The notes: generated by a model from the letters alone, not told the origin. A stretch of 64,000 nt of DNA from Lentisphaerae bacterium GWF2_57_35 (GCA_001804865.1 MHBK01000015.1:1-64000); one strand, 5' to 3'; positions 44,236 through 53,451 are shown, numbered from the stretch's first letter. Numbers and translations are program-made.

Positions 44236-45416
44236 GATGATGCCTCCGTGTTGGATGAATTCGATTTGGACAAGGCTTTTTGTTGTTCCCATTGCGCGCG
44301 GTCGTTTTCAACCAATTCCTGAAGCTGTTCAGGTTTTGGCAAGACAACCAGATAACGGGAAATGAAAAGCTGATGGTTAAGGCCGCCGGTGGCGTACTCG
44401 GCCTTTGTTTGATCTTTGTCGGTGCAAAGAATGAGGCCCACGGGCGGCTGGTCGCCTTCGCCCATCATTTGATCTTTCCAATAGTTCAGATAGAAATTCA
44501 TTTGTCCCGCATCGCCATGCTGGAAGGCTCGGACTTTAAGATCGATGAGCAGATGGCAACGCAAAATGCGGTGGTAGAACACCAGGTCAAGGTAATCGTG
44601 TTCATGGCCGACCGTGACGCGTTTCTGGCGGGCTTCGAAACAAAAGCCGCTGCCAAGTTCCAGCAGGAATGCTTGTAAATGATTGAGCAAGGCGGTTTCC
44701 AGCGTGGACTCCCGGTATTTCGGAAGTTCCGCCAATCCGGTGAATTCAAGAACGTACGGATCGCGAATCAGATCGGCGATGGCTTGAGGGGCGTCCTGCG
44801 CTTGTTCGCGACCGGACTGAATCACCGCCTGTTTATCGGTCGAAAGCCCTGTGCGTTCATATAGAAGCGATTCAATCTGACGTTGAAGCTGGCGAACAGA
44901 CCAGGTTCCTTTGAGGCATTCGTTTTCATAGAAAGCGCGTTTCCATGGATCATCCAAACGAATGAATTCAACAAAGTGCGACCAGGAGAAATGAACCAAG
45001 GCCTTGCAGGGAAGCGGCGCAGGGGCGCGTTCGGAGGTTTTCCGCGACAGCGTCGCGGAAAGGGCAACCTCCTCCCTATTTTCACGCTGGAGCAAATTCC
45101 GCGACGCTGTCGCGGAAATCGAACTGCTAAATTGCGGATACATTTTAAAAAACAGCCTCATGCGCTCCAGCACATCCGGACTTGCTCCGGACAAGCCGCG
45201 TTTACGAAGGTCTTTCGATAGACGCTTCAGCAAGCCTGCCCCATATTGAGCTCGGTCTTGTCCGTTCTGTTCGAACTCGACCAAATAGGCGCCGATAACC
45301 CAGTTTCGCAAGAGCAGGTGGCGGTTGACGGCCCCCGCCGCTCCAGCTTGTGCCTGCTGGTGCGCCTGACCGATGGCCTCGAGCAAGGCCTCGTAATTCA
45401 TTTCCGGCGAACTCAT
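44232..45416 (-). CDS. DUF1016 (YhcG-like) PDDEXK nuclease inside the cas operon
   Basis: 394 residues. The N-terminal part has NRHLLLRNWVIGAYLVEFEQNG and LSKDLRKRGLSGASPDVLERMRLFFKMYP, a DNA-binding-like helical region of DUF1016. The C-terminal part has VGHEHDYLDLVFYHRILRCHLLIDLKVRAF, where D and DLK form a PDDEXK nuclease centre, then QMNFYLNYW. It overlaps both neighbours by four bases (cas5 stop upstream, cas8c start downstream), so it is translated with the interference genes. DUF1016 is not a core type I-C component; it is usually linked to restriction or to unassigned defence loci. A variable linker holds two inverted palindromes at 45,040-45,117. The cas role is inferred only from placement. 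Confidence 0.85.
   Translation of the reverse strand: MSSPEMNYEALLEAIGQAHQQAQAGAAGAVNRHLLLRNWVIGAYLVEFEQNGQDRAQYGAGLLKRLSKDLRKRGLSGASPDVLERMRLFFKMYPQFSSSISATASRNLLQRENREEVALSATLSRKTSERAPAPLPCKALVHFSWSHFVEFIRLDDPWKRAFYENECLKGTWSVRQLQRQIESLLYERTGLSTDKQAVIQSGREQAQDAPQAIADLIRDPYVLEFTGLAELPKYRESTLETALLNHLQAFLLELGSGFCFEARQKRVTVGHEHDYLDLVFYHRILRCHLLIDLKVRAFQHGDAGQMNFYLNYWKDQMMGEGDQPPVGLILCTDKDQTKAEYATGGLNHQLFISRYLVVLPKPEQLQELVENDRAQWEQQKALSKSNSSNTEASS
45040..45117. repeat. Pair of inverted 21-base palindromes within the DUF1016 gene
   Basis: TTCCGCGAC-AGC-GTCGCGGAA (45,040-45,060) and TTCCGCGAC-GCT-GTCGCGGAA (45,097-45,117) are exact reverse complements of each other, and each can form a hairpin. 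The first is further flanked by GGAGGTT and AACCTCC. They encode the similar peptides ISATASRN and LSATLSRK in the protein's linker. They look like a small repeat that entered or duplicated within the gene without breaking the frame. Confidence 0.7.
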
Positions 45417-46126
45417 GAGCGCACCTCCACGTTGCGAAGATCGATCACGCCGTTCTCCATCTGGGCATGGAAAAATTGCGGCGTGGGATCGGCTGGATCG
45501 GCGCTGAAGTCCATATCATAAAGCATCCACCCGAGATCGCGGGTTTCGGGGATCGGCGTGGAGGGTTCGGCCATCGCATCAACCAGCCTGAATGCGCAGG
45601 AGAATTCGCGACAGCCGAGGTAAGGCTGGTTAAAGCACTGGCCTTTTTTTGCCCGGCGCTCGAACATGGCGGCATATTTGGCTTCTGTCTCGTCCGAACG
45701 CACATCCGGCTTCTTCAACTCCGTCGCTTCCTCCTTATCCACGAGCCATTCGGGAACGGGGTTGAATGCTTTGCCGCGTTTTTCAGGCGGGATAAACTCG
45801 AATTCGGCATGAAGCCGGTATTTAACGTCGCGAAGAAACAACCCGGCTCGTTGCTGACGCGTTTTCCCGTCATCAATAAAGATGCCATCCGACTGTGGCG
45901 ATGCGACTTTACCCACCTCATTGCGCCGAACGGATATCCAGCGGATAGGTGCAAGCGCTTCGATTTTTTTTACCCGCCAGAAAATGGCCGGCTTCCACAA
46001 AATGGCATCGAAGATCGCTCGCGCAGCAGAGGGCGTGATCACATCGTAACTGACGCGCTCGACCTTCATTTCCGGGCGCGTAAAACAAGCATACGGCCCA
46101 CTCACTTCCAGACAAAATCCCCGCAT
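45413..46126 (-). CDS. cas5: Cas5c, crRNA-processing endoribonuclease
   Basis: In type I-C, Cas5 cuts the precursor crRNA and stays on the 5' handle. The 237-residue protein opens MRGFCLEVSGPYACFTRPEMKVERVSYDVITPSAARAIFDAI, characteristic of Cas5c, with tyrosine and histidine candidates for catalysis in the first half. The ATG at 46126 has GAGGTG upstream and gives this conserved opening; an ATG at 46141 would add five residues with no ribosome site. Its stop overlaps the start of the DUF1016 gene. Confidence 0.94.
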   Translation of the reverse strand: MRGFCLEVSGPYACFTRPEMKVERVSYDVITPSAARAIFDAILWKPAIFWRVKKIEALAPIRWISVRRNEVGKVASPQSDGIFIDDGKTRQQRAGLFLRDVKYRLHAEFEFIPPEKRGKAFNPVPEWLVDKEEATELKKPDVRSDETEAKYAAMFERRAKKGQCFNQPYLGCREFSCAFRLVDAMAEPSTPIPETRDLGWMLYDMDFSADPADPTPQFFHAQMENGVIDLRNVEVRS

Positions 46127-46144
46127 TTTTTCACCTCGCATGGT

Positions 46145-48373
46145 TTATTGCATTAAATCTTCCGGCGCCCAGCCGGCGTCGAAAATATCCACCCCGACCA
46201 CCGGATCGTATTTCGGCGCCCAGCGCCAAAACTCTTCCTTCCACACGTTTTCCAGCAACCCATCCGTTTTTGCGCGTTCAAAGTCATGTTTCGACAAATT
46301 CACCACATACCGTTGCAGGGCGCGCAGATTCTCGCGGGTCGGGCCAATCTTGCCGAGTTGAGTCAGCCATTTTGCGCTTTTACCGTAGCGAACGAACACA
46401 GGCCGCTGGACCTGATCGTCAATCAAGCTGAACTCCTGGCCGGCGGTTCGGAATTGAATGAACAAATCCGGGTTTACATCTTTCACCAGCAAATCCTTTA
46501 ACCACCCGGCTCCCGTATCGTTAACCGATTCATAAAACTGGTGGAAATAGCGGCTGAAAGTTTCCGGTTGATGAATATCCAGATCCGGCAAAGACATCAA
46601 TCCTCGCGCCGTCTGTTCGCCTTTGAGCAACAAACCTCGCGGCGCAGATTTCGGTGGAATAAAGACATGCACTTGTCCCCATTCCCCGGCTTCGTTCAGC
46701 TTTCCTTCCCGGTTGCACCTGCCGGCGGCCTGGGCAATGGAATCCAACCCCGACAGAGCGCGATAAACCACGGGAAAGTCAATATCCACCCCGGCTTCGA
46801 CCAACTGGGTGCTGATGACACGAATCGGCAGTTTCTTCGTCAATCGCCGCTTAATCAAGCGGATGACCGCTGACCGATGCCTTCCGCACATGAGTGCGGA
46901 GAGATGCATCGTTCCCGCCGGCATGGATTTGAACAAATCGTGACAGTCGCGACGCGTGTTCACGATGCACAAAACCTGGTCGCGTCGTTCCAAATCACGA
47001 GCGACTTCTGTCCAATTGACTCGAACGGCCATATCCTCCGGCAATAAAAACTCTGTTCGCTTTAACCGTTCATACAGATTCAATTCCTTCGGAATAATTT
47101 CTGTGACCGGATCAAGCTTAGGCAATGTCGGCTGCGTGGCAGTGGCCAGCACCAGCGTCACCCGGTAGTTTTTTACAAGCTGGTTCATGACATCCACGCA
47201 CGGCACGAGCCATTTGGGAGGAAGCAGTTGGGCTTCATCGAGAATCACCACGCTGTTGACGATGTTGTGCAATTTCCGGCATCGCCCCGGCTTTGCGGAA
47301 TAGAGCGACTCGAAGAACTGGACGTTGGTGGTGACCATAATCGGCGCATCCCAATTTTCCGCCGCCAGACGCGAGCGCGGCGTTTCCTTTTCCGGAGACA
47401 GATTGCTGTGATGCTCCACCACATTCTCGCGCCCAAAAATAGCGGCCAGCGTCTTGGCAGTCTGTTCGATGATGCTGGTATAAGGAATCACATAAATTAC
47501 ACGCTGCTGCCCGTGTTTCAGCGCATGGCGAAGCGCAAACGCCATCGCCGAAAGCGTCTTGCCGCCGCCGGTGGGAACGGTCAACGAGAACAACCCATGC
47601 GCCAACCCCGCCGCCTGCTCGCAAGCCTGCCGGACTTGCGCTCGAATTTTGTTTACGGGGGTTTTTGGGGCCTTTTGTTCCAATGCTTCCAAGGATTGGA
47701 AAAAGCGGTCGGCTAGTTTTCCAAGGTTTGGAAATTCGCTGCGATCGACGGCCACGGAGAGATTCATGAAATTCTCTGTATCGAGAAAGTCAGCATCCAC
47801 CAGACAGGAAAAAAGCATGCGCACCCAAAGATGAAAATCTTCCGACTTCTTGACGAACGGCGGCGGGCGGGCCACCCGTCGCAGGTGTGGCGCAATTTCT
47901 TGAGCGAAGTCCCGGATGTGTTCAAGGTTCTTGCGGCCTTCCTCCAAGCGAATCGGAAGCGCGGCATTCCCGGTTTTTGTGGAATGCCAGTCCGGCAAAC
48001 CAGCATGATGGCCAGCAGAAAGATAGGCGAGAATCCGGCCCACGCACTTTCCCTGTTGCTCCTCGGCCCAAGCCGCCCCCGAACTGGCATGATTTGATGT
48101 GCTGCCATCGGCGTCATATTCGGAGTCGTCCAATTCGTTGCACCGGACAAGGTAGGCTTGAAAGGCGTTGGTCGCCTTCCCCAAATCATGCAACCAGCCG
48201 GCATTCCAGGCCCAATCTTCCGAGTGAAATGCCGAGGCGAATTCAGAGGCTTTCTCAGCGACATTCTTCAGGTGGGTATCGAGAGGTTGCCATGTTTCTG
48301 TTGGCTGCTTGGGCAGAGAATGCGCGTAATGAATCTTAAGCGCCGGTGCGTTTGATTTATTGGCTCGTCCCAC
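46145..48373 (-). CDS. cas3: CRISPR nuclease-helicase Cas3
   Basis: A 742-residue Cas3 with an N-terminal HD nuclease and a superfamily 2 helicase. It shows AGWLHDLGKATNAFQAYL and SAGHHAGLPDW in the HD part, TVPTGGGKTLSAMAFALRHA (Walker A), VVILDEAQLLPP (DEAQ-type motif II), VLATATQPTLP, and STQLVEAGVDIDFPVVYRALSGLDSIAQAAGRCNREGK (motifs V and VI). All key residues look intact. The start is a GTG at 48373 with GGGAGGG some distance upstream. It is the first gene of the cas operon; no promoter was assigned in the gap before it. Confidence 0.96.
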   Translation of the reverse strand: MGRANKSNAPALKIHYAHSLPKQPTETWQPLDTHLKNVAEKASEFASAFHSEDWAWNAGWLHDLGKATNAFQAYLVRCNELDDSEYDADGSTSNHASSGAAWAEEQQGKCVGRILAYLSAGHHAGLPDWHSTKTGNAALPIRLEEGRKNLEHIRDFAQEIAPHLRRVARPPPFVKKSEDFHLWVRMLFSCLVDADFLDTENFMNLSVAVDRSEFPNLGKLADRFFQSLEALEQKAPKTPVNKIRAQVRQACEQAAGLAHGLFSLTVPTGGGKTLSAMAFALRHALKHGQQRVIYVIPYTSIIEQTAKTLAAIFGRENVVEHHSNLSPEKETPRSRLAAENWDAPIMVTTNVQFFESLYSAKPGRCRKLHNIVNSVVILDEAQLLPPKWLVPCVDVMNQLVKNYRVTLVLATATQPTLPKLDPVTEIIPKELNLYERLKRTEFLLPEDMAVRVNWTEVARDLERRDQVLCIVNTRRDCHDLFKSMPAGTMHLSALMCGRHRSAVIRLIKRRLTKKLPIRVISTQLVEAGVDIDFPVVYRALSGLDSIAQAAGRCNREGKLNEAGEWGQVHVFIPPKSAPRGLLLKGEQTARGLMSLPDLDIHQPETFSRYFHQFYESVNDTGAGWLKDLLVKDVNPDLFIQFRTAGQEFSLIDDQVQRPVFVRYGKSAKWLTQLGKIGPTRENLRALQRYVVNLSKHDFERAKTDGLLENVWKEEFWRWAPKYDPVVGVDIFDAGWAPEDLMQ

Positions 48374-48464
48374 GGAATGCCACCCTCCCTGATCCTTCTT
48401 TATGGAAGATGGGCGGGGAAGTCAAGGGACGATTATTCTTGTTTGGGGCTATGGGGTTTCTTCA

Positions 48465-48523
48465 GGTAGGGACGGCGCTCCGTCGCCGTCCGGAATGGCG
48501 CTCAGCGGAGTGAGCGCCCTACC
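48465..48523. repeat. REP-like double hairpin
   Basis: GGTAGGG at 48,465-48,471 pairs with CCCTACC at 48,517-48,523. Between them lie GGACGGCG/CGCCGTCC and GGCGCTCA/TGAGCGCC-type stems. The core CGCTCCGTCG is shared with the repeats near 29,742 and 63,390. It sits between cas3 and the flagellar glycosyltransferase, where no gene is seen. Confidence 0.65.
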
Positions 48524-48588
48524 AAAGAGAAAGAATGGTCTGGGGGAATAGCAGCTCGTTCCAGGTCCCACTGCGCCTCGAAGGATCA

Positions 48589-50226
48589 TCAGCCGATCTT
48601 CGATTCAACCAGCTGCGAAACAGAGTCCAGCACGGCGGCGACATATTGGTCGGCGGAAAAACGATCGAGTATGCGCTGCCGGAGGGCTTGTCCAATTTGC
48701 CGGCGGAGGGGTTTGTCGCACAGCCATTGATCCAGCCGCTGGGCGTACGCCGTTGCATCCGGGCCGGGGATGCAGAACGGGTCGCCGACCCATTCGGCGC
48801 CGGCGCTCTCGGCATGGACCAGGCTCCATTTCATGGCCAGGGTCGGACAGCCGCAGGTCATGGCTTCCAAAACGCTGTTGGACCCGCCGACCGGGAATTC
48901 GTTGGCATAGATGTCCAGCATCTTCAAGGCGGCGCCCGATTGGCTCTGCTTGCCGCCGAAACGGACCCGGTCTTCAACGCCCCAGCGCGCGAAAAAGGCC
49001 ATTTTATCCGGCAGCGCCGCCGAGCCAAAGGCGAGGAACCAGGCCTGGGGATGTTTCTGGAGGGCCTCGGCTATGATTTGCAGGTAGGGCTCCGAAAGTC
49101 TTCGCTCCAGATGATTGCTCAACGTTCCGATCACCACGGCATCGGCTGGAATGCCGAATCGGTCCCGAGAAAACGCTTGCTGGGCGTCCAGGCTTTTTAC
49201 ATCCACGCCGGTCTGAACCACCTGCCGCGCGCCGCCGGTGGCGGGCCAGCAAGCATTTTCCCGCTCGATGTTGGACGGATTGTCGTAGAAGGTCGCATCG
49301 AAATCCGGCAGGAACAGCGAGGAACCGATATGGATGGCTGTTTTTACCGGAATGCGGGCGATGCGAGCGGCCAGCCAATCGATCGGAGCGCTCAGCCCGC
49401 TTTGCACGATCAGCGCCTCCGTTCCGTCCTGTTCCATTTGCCGGGCGAGATGCTGGGCGGCTTCGCCAAACCGGAGCTGACGCGGTCCCAGATAGACGGC
49501 CACGCCGGCCGACCGCAATTCCGCCAGGGTCGCGGGGCCGCGCTCTTCCGTCGTCCCCTCCACGCAGCCGCAGGGAAAAAGCGGCGACGTGCGGACGGCG
49601 TGATTTTCCGAAACATATACTCGAAGGCGATACTTTTGCGGATCGGCATAACGCACGATATTCAGCAACCGGCGCGTATAGGCCACGACATGGTCGACCA
49701 GATTCGGAACGAGCAAGGCGATGCGCAACGGGCCGCCGGCCCGAGCCGTCCGAGCCGGCGGCGTGGAGTTCGGAAGCAGGGACGACGCAACTTGCTCGTA
49801 GAGGGCGGCCACTTCGGCGCTTCGCGCGGGGCTCTTGGTGATTTCATAATCCGCCTGCGCATCCAGGATGAGCGCCGCCGACGCGGCTTCCAGGCCCAGC
49901 TCGACGTAGTTCATCCGAAAGGCATCGCGGGCAAAATCGAGGCACGTGTGGGCGGCGGTTTGTTCGAGCCCCAGCCGGTTGCAAAGCCAGAGGATGTTGT
50001 GCATGACGGGCAGGGGATGGCAGTGCAGCAGCCATCGGGAATACAACAGAAAATCGAGCGCCCGACTTGCGCCGGACTGCTTGAAAAGCTGGCTGGCGGC
50101 GATTAAAACCGCTTGAATTTTCTTTTCGTCGTCCGGGCCTTTCAACCAGGATTCCACCAGGCCGGGGGCAAGAGTTTCCCAGGGGGAGTCTGCGGCAACT
50201 TGTTCCAACGTGACGAGACGGGCCAC
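48589..50226 (-). CDS. GT-B glycosyltransferase in the flagellar locus
   Basis: A 545-residue protein. The first 170 residues are helical and TPR-like (GASRALDFLLYSRWLLHCHPLPVMHN). The rest has the GT-B pattern: LRIALLVPNLVDHVVAYTRRLLNIV, then VIGTLSNHLERRLSEPYLQIIAEALQ, and YANEFPVGGSNSVLEAMTCGCPTLAMK for donor binding. Placed directly downstream of fliD and the flagellin, it probably glycosylates flagellin or its cap. It begins at a GTG (50226) with GAGGGAA upstream, 18 bases after fliD. Sugar specificity unknown. Confidence 0.8.
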   Translation of the reverse strand: MARLVTLEQVAADSPWETLAPGLVESWLKGPDDEKKIQAVLIAASQLFKQSGASRALDFLLYSRWLLHCHPLPVMHNILWLCNRLGLEQTAAHTCLDFARDAFRMNYVELGLEAASAALILDAQADYEITKSPARSAEVAALYEQVASSLLPNSTPPARTARAGGPLRIALLVPNLVDHVVAYTRRLLNIVRYADPQKYRLRVYVSENHAVRTSPLFPCGCVEGTTEERGPATLAELRSAGVAVYLGPRQLRFGEAAQHLARQMEQDGTEALIVQSGLSAPIDWLAARIARIPVKTAIHIGSSLFLPDFDATFYDNPSNIERENACWPATGGARQVVQTGVDVKSLDAQQAFSRDRFGIPADAVVIGTLSNHLERRLSEPYLQIIAEALQKHPQAWFLAFGSAALPDKMAFFARWGVEDRVRFGGKQSQSGAALKMLDIYANEFPVGGSNSVLEAMTCGCPTLAMKWSLVHAESAGAEWVGDPFCIPGPDATAYAQRLDQWLCDKPLRRQIGQALRQRILDRFSADQYVAAVLDSVSQLVESKIG

Positions 50227-50244
50227 AATACCAGTTCCCTCTAA

Positions 50245-51717
50245 TTATTTAAGCGCACCGGTCAGATAGGCCAGGTCGCTCTGCATTTTGGACACGGCTT
50301 CTTCCATCGTGCCAAATTGCTGCCAGAGCTGCTGTTCGTAGTCGTCCAAACTGTCTTCCAGTTTTAACGCCCGCTCGTCCAGGTCGTCGATTTGTTCGTT
50401 CAGGGTGCTGATCCGGCGGTCGATATCGCCGCTGAGAGCCGACGTGGCATTGTCCATGTAGCGGGAAAAATCGCTGGCGATGCCGTGCGTATAACCGACC
50501 TTTTCGTCGTAGATGCCGCGAAAGAGCTGGGTCACCTTGTCGAAATTGGTTTCCATCATGTAATCCAGCCGGGTTTCGTCCGTGACGGCAATCTGGTTGT
50601 CGCGCCCTTCGGTCCATACCCCAATATCGCTCAGGCTCTTGCACACGCCGGTCTGCCCTTTATACGTGTAGGAGGCATTGACTTGATTGAGATAGGGATA
50701 CTCGGTGGCGGTCGCCTGCTTGCGAATGTTGCTGAGCAAGTTTTTTACCAACCCATCGTCCTGGAGTTGGCCGACGGTGTCCAATGCGGCGCCTTTGCTG
50801 GAATTGCCGATCAAGGTCACTTTGCTGTAATCCGTCATCATCGTCGATGCCGCGTTATACGCTTCAATAAAGGCCAAAATGGCCGCTTTGGCGGCTTCCT
50901 TGTCTTTTTCGATGGTTAACGTAACGATGGCTCCGGCCGTTGCGGCTTTGAGATTCAAGGAAACGTTTTCGATGACATCGGTGAGCTCCGTGTTCTTGCT
51001 GCGCGTGACGAGGGCGCCGTTGACGGTAAACTGCGCGTCTTGCGCGGCGACCAGTTCGTTCTGAAAGCTCCCGCCGCCCGTCAGGATGCCCAAATCCTGC
51101 AAGGGCGAGCCGGTGCTGTCGGACATGGCGATGTTCGTGCTGCCGGTGTTGTTCCGGGAAATCACCAGGCGATTGTCGAGAATCGAAGCAAAAACCCGGC
51201 TGTTGGCCGACATGGAAGAAGCGGCGGTATTGATTTTCGTCCGCAGCGTGGAAAGACTTTCGGTGGCCCCCACGGTAATCGTCTGGCCTTCGATGGTGAA
51301 TTGCGATCCAGCCGTAAGCACGCCTGCGGCTACAAGATCCGTATTGGAGGTTCCGCCGGGCGTCAGGGTAGAGGCGGTTTCCGAGCCTACCGCATGAGCT
51401 TGCGCGAGGCGATCGATGACGATCGAGTAAGTTGTTTCCACGGCGGAGCTGGTGGAGGTGGCCGTCAGCTTGGTCGTATCGGAGGAGGTGGAGGTCATCT
51501 GATTCCAGAGATCCCAGGAACGAAGGTCGTCCAGGGTGGTGGCCAGCGTATTCATCACGCCGCTGATCTCCATCCAGGCGTCCACATCGGCCTGAATGCC
51601 TTCCATTTCCTTCTGCATGGTCACGAGGGGCTTCCCCTTCAGGGCCACCAGCTTGTCGATGGTCGCCTGGGTATCCATCCCGGAAGCCAACCCGCCAATA
51701 TGGACTCGATCCGACAT
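50245..51717 (-). CDS. fliD: Flagellar filament capping protein FliD
   Basis: The hook-associated protein 2 that caps the growing filament. It starts MSDRVHIGGLASGMDTQATIDKLVALKGKPL, the typical FliD opening. Its middle is rich in serine, threonine and alanine (TTKLTATSTSSAVETTYSI), and its C-terminus is a coiled coil (ISTLNEQIDDLDERALKLEDSLDDYEQQLWQQF). The ATG at 51717 has GGAAGGAG seven bases upstream and is preferred over the longer frame. It lies downstream of flagellin 1 on the same strand. Confidence 0.95.
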   Translation of the reverse strand: MSDRVHIGGLASGMDTQATIDKLVALKGKPLVTMQKEMEGIQADVDAWMEISGVMNTLATTLDDLRSWDLWNQMTSTSSDTTKLTATSTSSAVETTYSIVIDRLAQAHAVGSETASTLTPGGTSNTDLVAAGVLTAGSQFTIEGQTITVGATESLSTLRTKINTAASSMSANSRVFASILDNRLVISRNNTGSTNIAMSDSTGSPLQDLGILTGGGSFQNELVAAQDAQFTVNGALVTRSKNTELTDVIENVSLNLKAATAGAIVTLTIEKDKEAAKAAILAFIEAYNAASTMMTDYSKVTLIGNSSKGAALDTVGQLQDDGLVKNLLSNIRKQATATEYPYLNQVNASYTYKGQTGVCKSLSDIGVWTEGRDNQIAVTDETRLDYMMETNFDKVTQLFRGIYDEKVGYTHGIASDFSRYMDNATSALSGDIDRRISTLNEQIDDLDERALKLEDSLDDYEQQLWQQFGTMEEAVSKMQSDLAYLTGALK

Positions 51718-51800
51718 ACGAAGTCTCCTTCCATGATCCGCTGCTACATCCGTCGCCTCGAATGTAAGCACTCACGATGCCGTCCGCACCGAAAAGGGAA

Positions 51801-51828
51801 GAGGGAGAACCCTTCCGGATCCTCCCTC
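51801..51828 (-). terminator. Weak hairpin downstream of flagellin 1
   Basis: On the minus strand GAGGGAG (51,822-51,828) can pair with CTCCCTC (51,801-51,807), followed by TTCCCTTTTC. This is a possible weak terminator or attenuator separating highly expressed flagellin from fliD. The loop is long and the T-run is interrupted. Confidence 0.3.
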
Positions 51829-51853
51829 CTCACACTACGTCGCACTAACGAAC

Positions 51854-52816
51854 TTAACCGACCAGCGTCATGACGCTGCCCGGCAAGGCATTGGCTTGAG
51901 CCAGCATCGCGGTTCCCACCTGCGTCAGGATCTGGAACTTCGAGAACTGGGTGGTCTCATAGGCCACATCCACGTCGCGAATACGGCTTTCCGTCGCGCG
52001 GATGTTTTCTTCGTAATTCCTCAGACCGCTCAACGTCTGCTCCATCCGGTTCATTTCGGCGCCGAGCACCGAACGAATCGAACTGACGTAGTCGATGCCG
52101 AGGTTCAGTTTGTCCACGGCGCCCTGAGCCACCGATTGAACGGAGATGCTCAGATTTTCGCCGCAGATCAAGCTGGCCCACATGACGGTGCTCGGGTTGG
52201 AGCCCAAGAGGGTCATGTTGACCGAGCCGTAGCTGTAGGTGTTGTAGGAGCCCACCACGGCGTAGTTGGTCGCCGTCAGGTTGATGGGTTGCTCGTTGAA
52301 GACCTGGTTGCTGTCAGGTCCTACTTGCAGACGAACCGCGCCGAAGCCCGTTTGGACTCCGTCGCCCGTGGCTGTGGGCACGCCCGAACCGCCGCGGAAC
52401 AGATACAGGCCGTTGAACTTGCCGGCGGCGGTGGCGCCGCTGGTAATGCGCTGGATCTCCTTCTGCATCTGCTCGAATTCCTTCTGCAGATTGGTGCGGT
52501 CGACCTGGCTCTTGGTGCCGTCGTTGGCCATGATCGCCAGTTCCGCCATACGGCCCATGATGTCATGGATCTTTTGGAGCCATGAATCCGCCGTTTGCAG
52601 GTAGTTGATCTTGTTTTCGACGTTGTTGGCTGCTGCCGCCGTATTCCGATACTGCGCGCGGAGACGTTCGCTCATGGCCAGACCGGCCGGATCGTCACCT
52701 GCCATATTGATGCGCAAACCGGATGACAAACGGGACATCGACTTGCGAAGGTTGGTGACGTTGGATGTGTAGCTCTTCCACACCGCAAAGGCGGGTACGT
52801 TATTATATACTTGCAT
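51854..52816 (-). CDS. fliC: Flagellin 1
   Basis: A 320-residue filament subunit. Conserved ends: MQVYNNVPAFAVWKSYTSNVTNLRKSMSRLSSGLRINMAGDDPAGLAMSERLRAQYRN at the N-terminus, and RNYEENIRATESRIRDVDVAYETTQFSKFQILTQVGTAMLAQANALPGSV at the C-terminus. The central variable domain is short, with serine- and threonine-containing stretches available for glycosylation. It is nearly identical to flagellin 2 (55,785-56,747), which has the same length and lies in the opposite orientation. GGAGG precedes the ATG within a hairpin that probably binds CsrA. Confidence 0.97.
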   Translation of the reverse strand: MQVYNNVPAFAVWKSYTSNVTNLRKSMSRLSSGLRINMAGDDPAGLAMSERLRAQYRNTAAAANNVENKINYLQTADSWLQKIHDIMGRMAELAIMANDGTKSQVDRTNLQKEFEQMQKEIQRITSGATAAGKFNGLYLFRGGSGVPTATGDGVQTGFGAVRLQVGPDSNQVFNEQPINLTATNYAVVGSYNTYSYGSVNMTLLGSNPSTVMWASLICGENLSISVQSVAQGAVDKLNLGIDYVSSIRSVLGAEMNRMEQTLSGLRNYEENIRATESRIRDVDVAYETTQFSKFQILTQVGTAMLAQANALPGSVMTLVG

Positions 52817-52819
52817 GAC

Positions 52820-52835
52820 AATTCCTCCGTGAATT
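52820..52835 (-). promoter_or_regulatory. CsrA-type hairpin over the flagellin 1 ribosome binding site
   Basis: The transcript reads AATTC-ACGGAG-GAATT: a perfect 5-bp stem with a six-base loop containing GGA, the preferred CsrA target, and including the Shine-Dalgarno sequence. It lies three bases before the ATG. The identical hairpin precedes flagellin 2, and csrA and fliW lie between the two flagellin genes. Confidence 0.65.
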
Positions 52836-53451
52836 TTTTACTTTTTTGTCCACCTGCGGCCATCCTTGACCGCACCATCGCGCTCGAACTAAGAGTCAAC
52901 CGGCGTGCGATGGATTCGACTTCCCGTTGACTCAGTCATCGCTATTTTCGATTGGCCTGCATCACTCTCCTTTCTACTTGAGTAGGCCGGAAAAACCTTT
53001 ATCTGGCCTTGTCTGAAACATTCGGTATCGCGCGCGTAATACTTAAGCGTTTAGACCGGGCATCACCCCTTTAAAAAGCGTTTAAACAGCCCTTCTTGAG
53101 ATATTATTCATAATTATTTACAATAAGGCATGTTACATCGAACATCAAACTCGCGTCTTGCGGCAATTGTTTCCCGGAACGGGCAGGAATTGCCCCAAGC
53201 CGCCGGATGTCCACGTCGGAGTCATGAATCCTGCCGATAAAACCCCAAACAACCGGTTCACAGAGCCGACCCACAACCGATATCCGTACGTTTGGGCCTC
53301 TTTTGGCGGGCTGGTTCCGCAAACCGGCGCTTTTTCCAACCGAGTCCACTCTCCAGAACCATCCAATCCCCAGTCCATAATCGCCCATTCGCAAGGCGGA
53401 GGCATCCAAGCTGCTAGCACAGAGGGCAAGGAGAAATCGGAGGCAAATAAA
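52836..53451. other. Intergenic region between flagellin 1 and the divergent glycosyltransferase
   Basis: About 600 bases that should contain divergent promoters for flagellin 1 (leftward) and the glycosyltransferase-fliW-csrA genes (rightward). On the minus strand a GCCAGATAA box near 53,002 faintly resembles a flagellar sigma-28 -10 element, but no matching -35 was found, so I make no promoter call. An open frame starting at 53,158 runs into the glycosyltransferase but has no protein-like character before 53,452. Confidence 0.5.
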
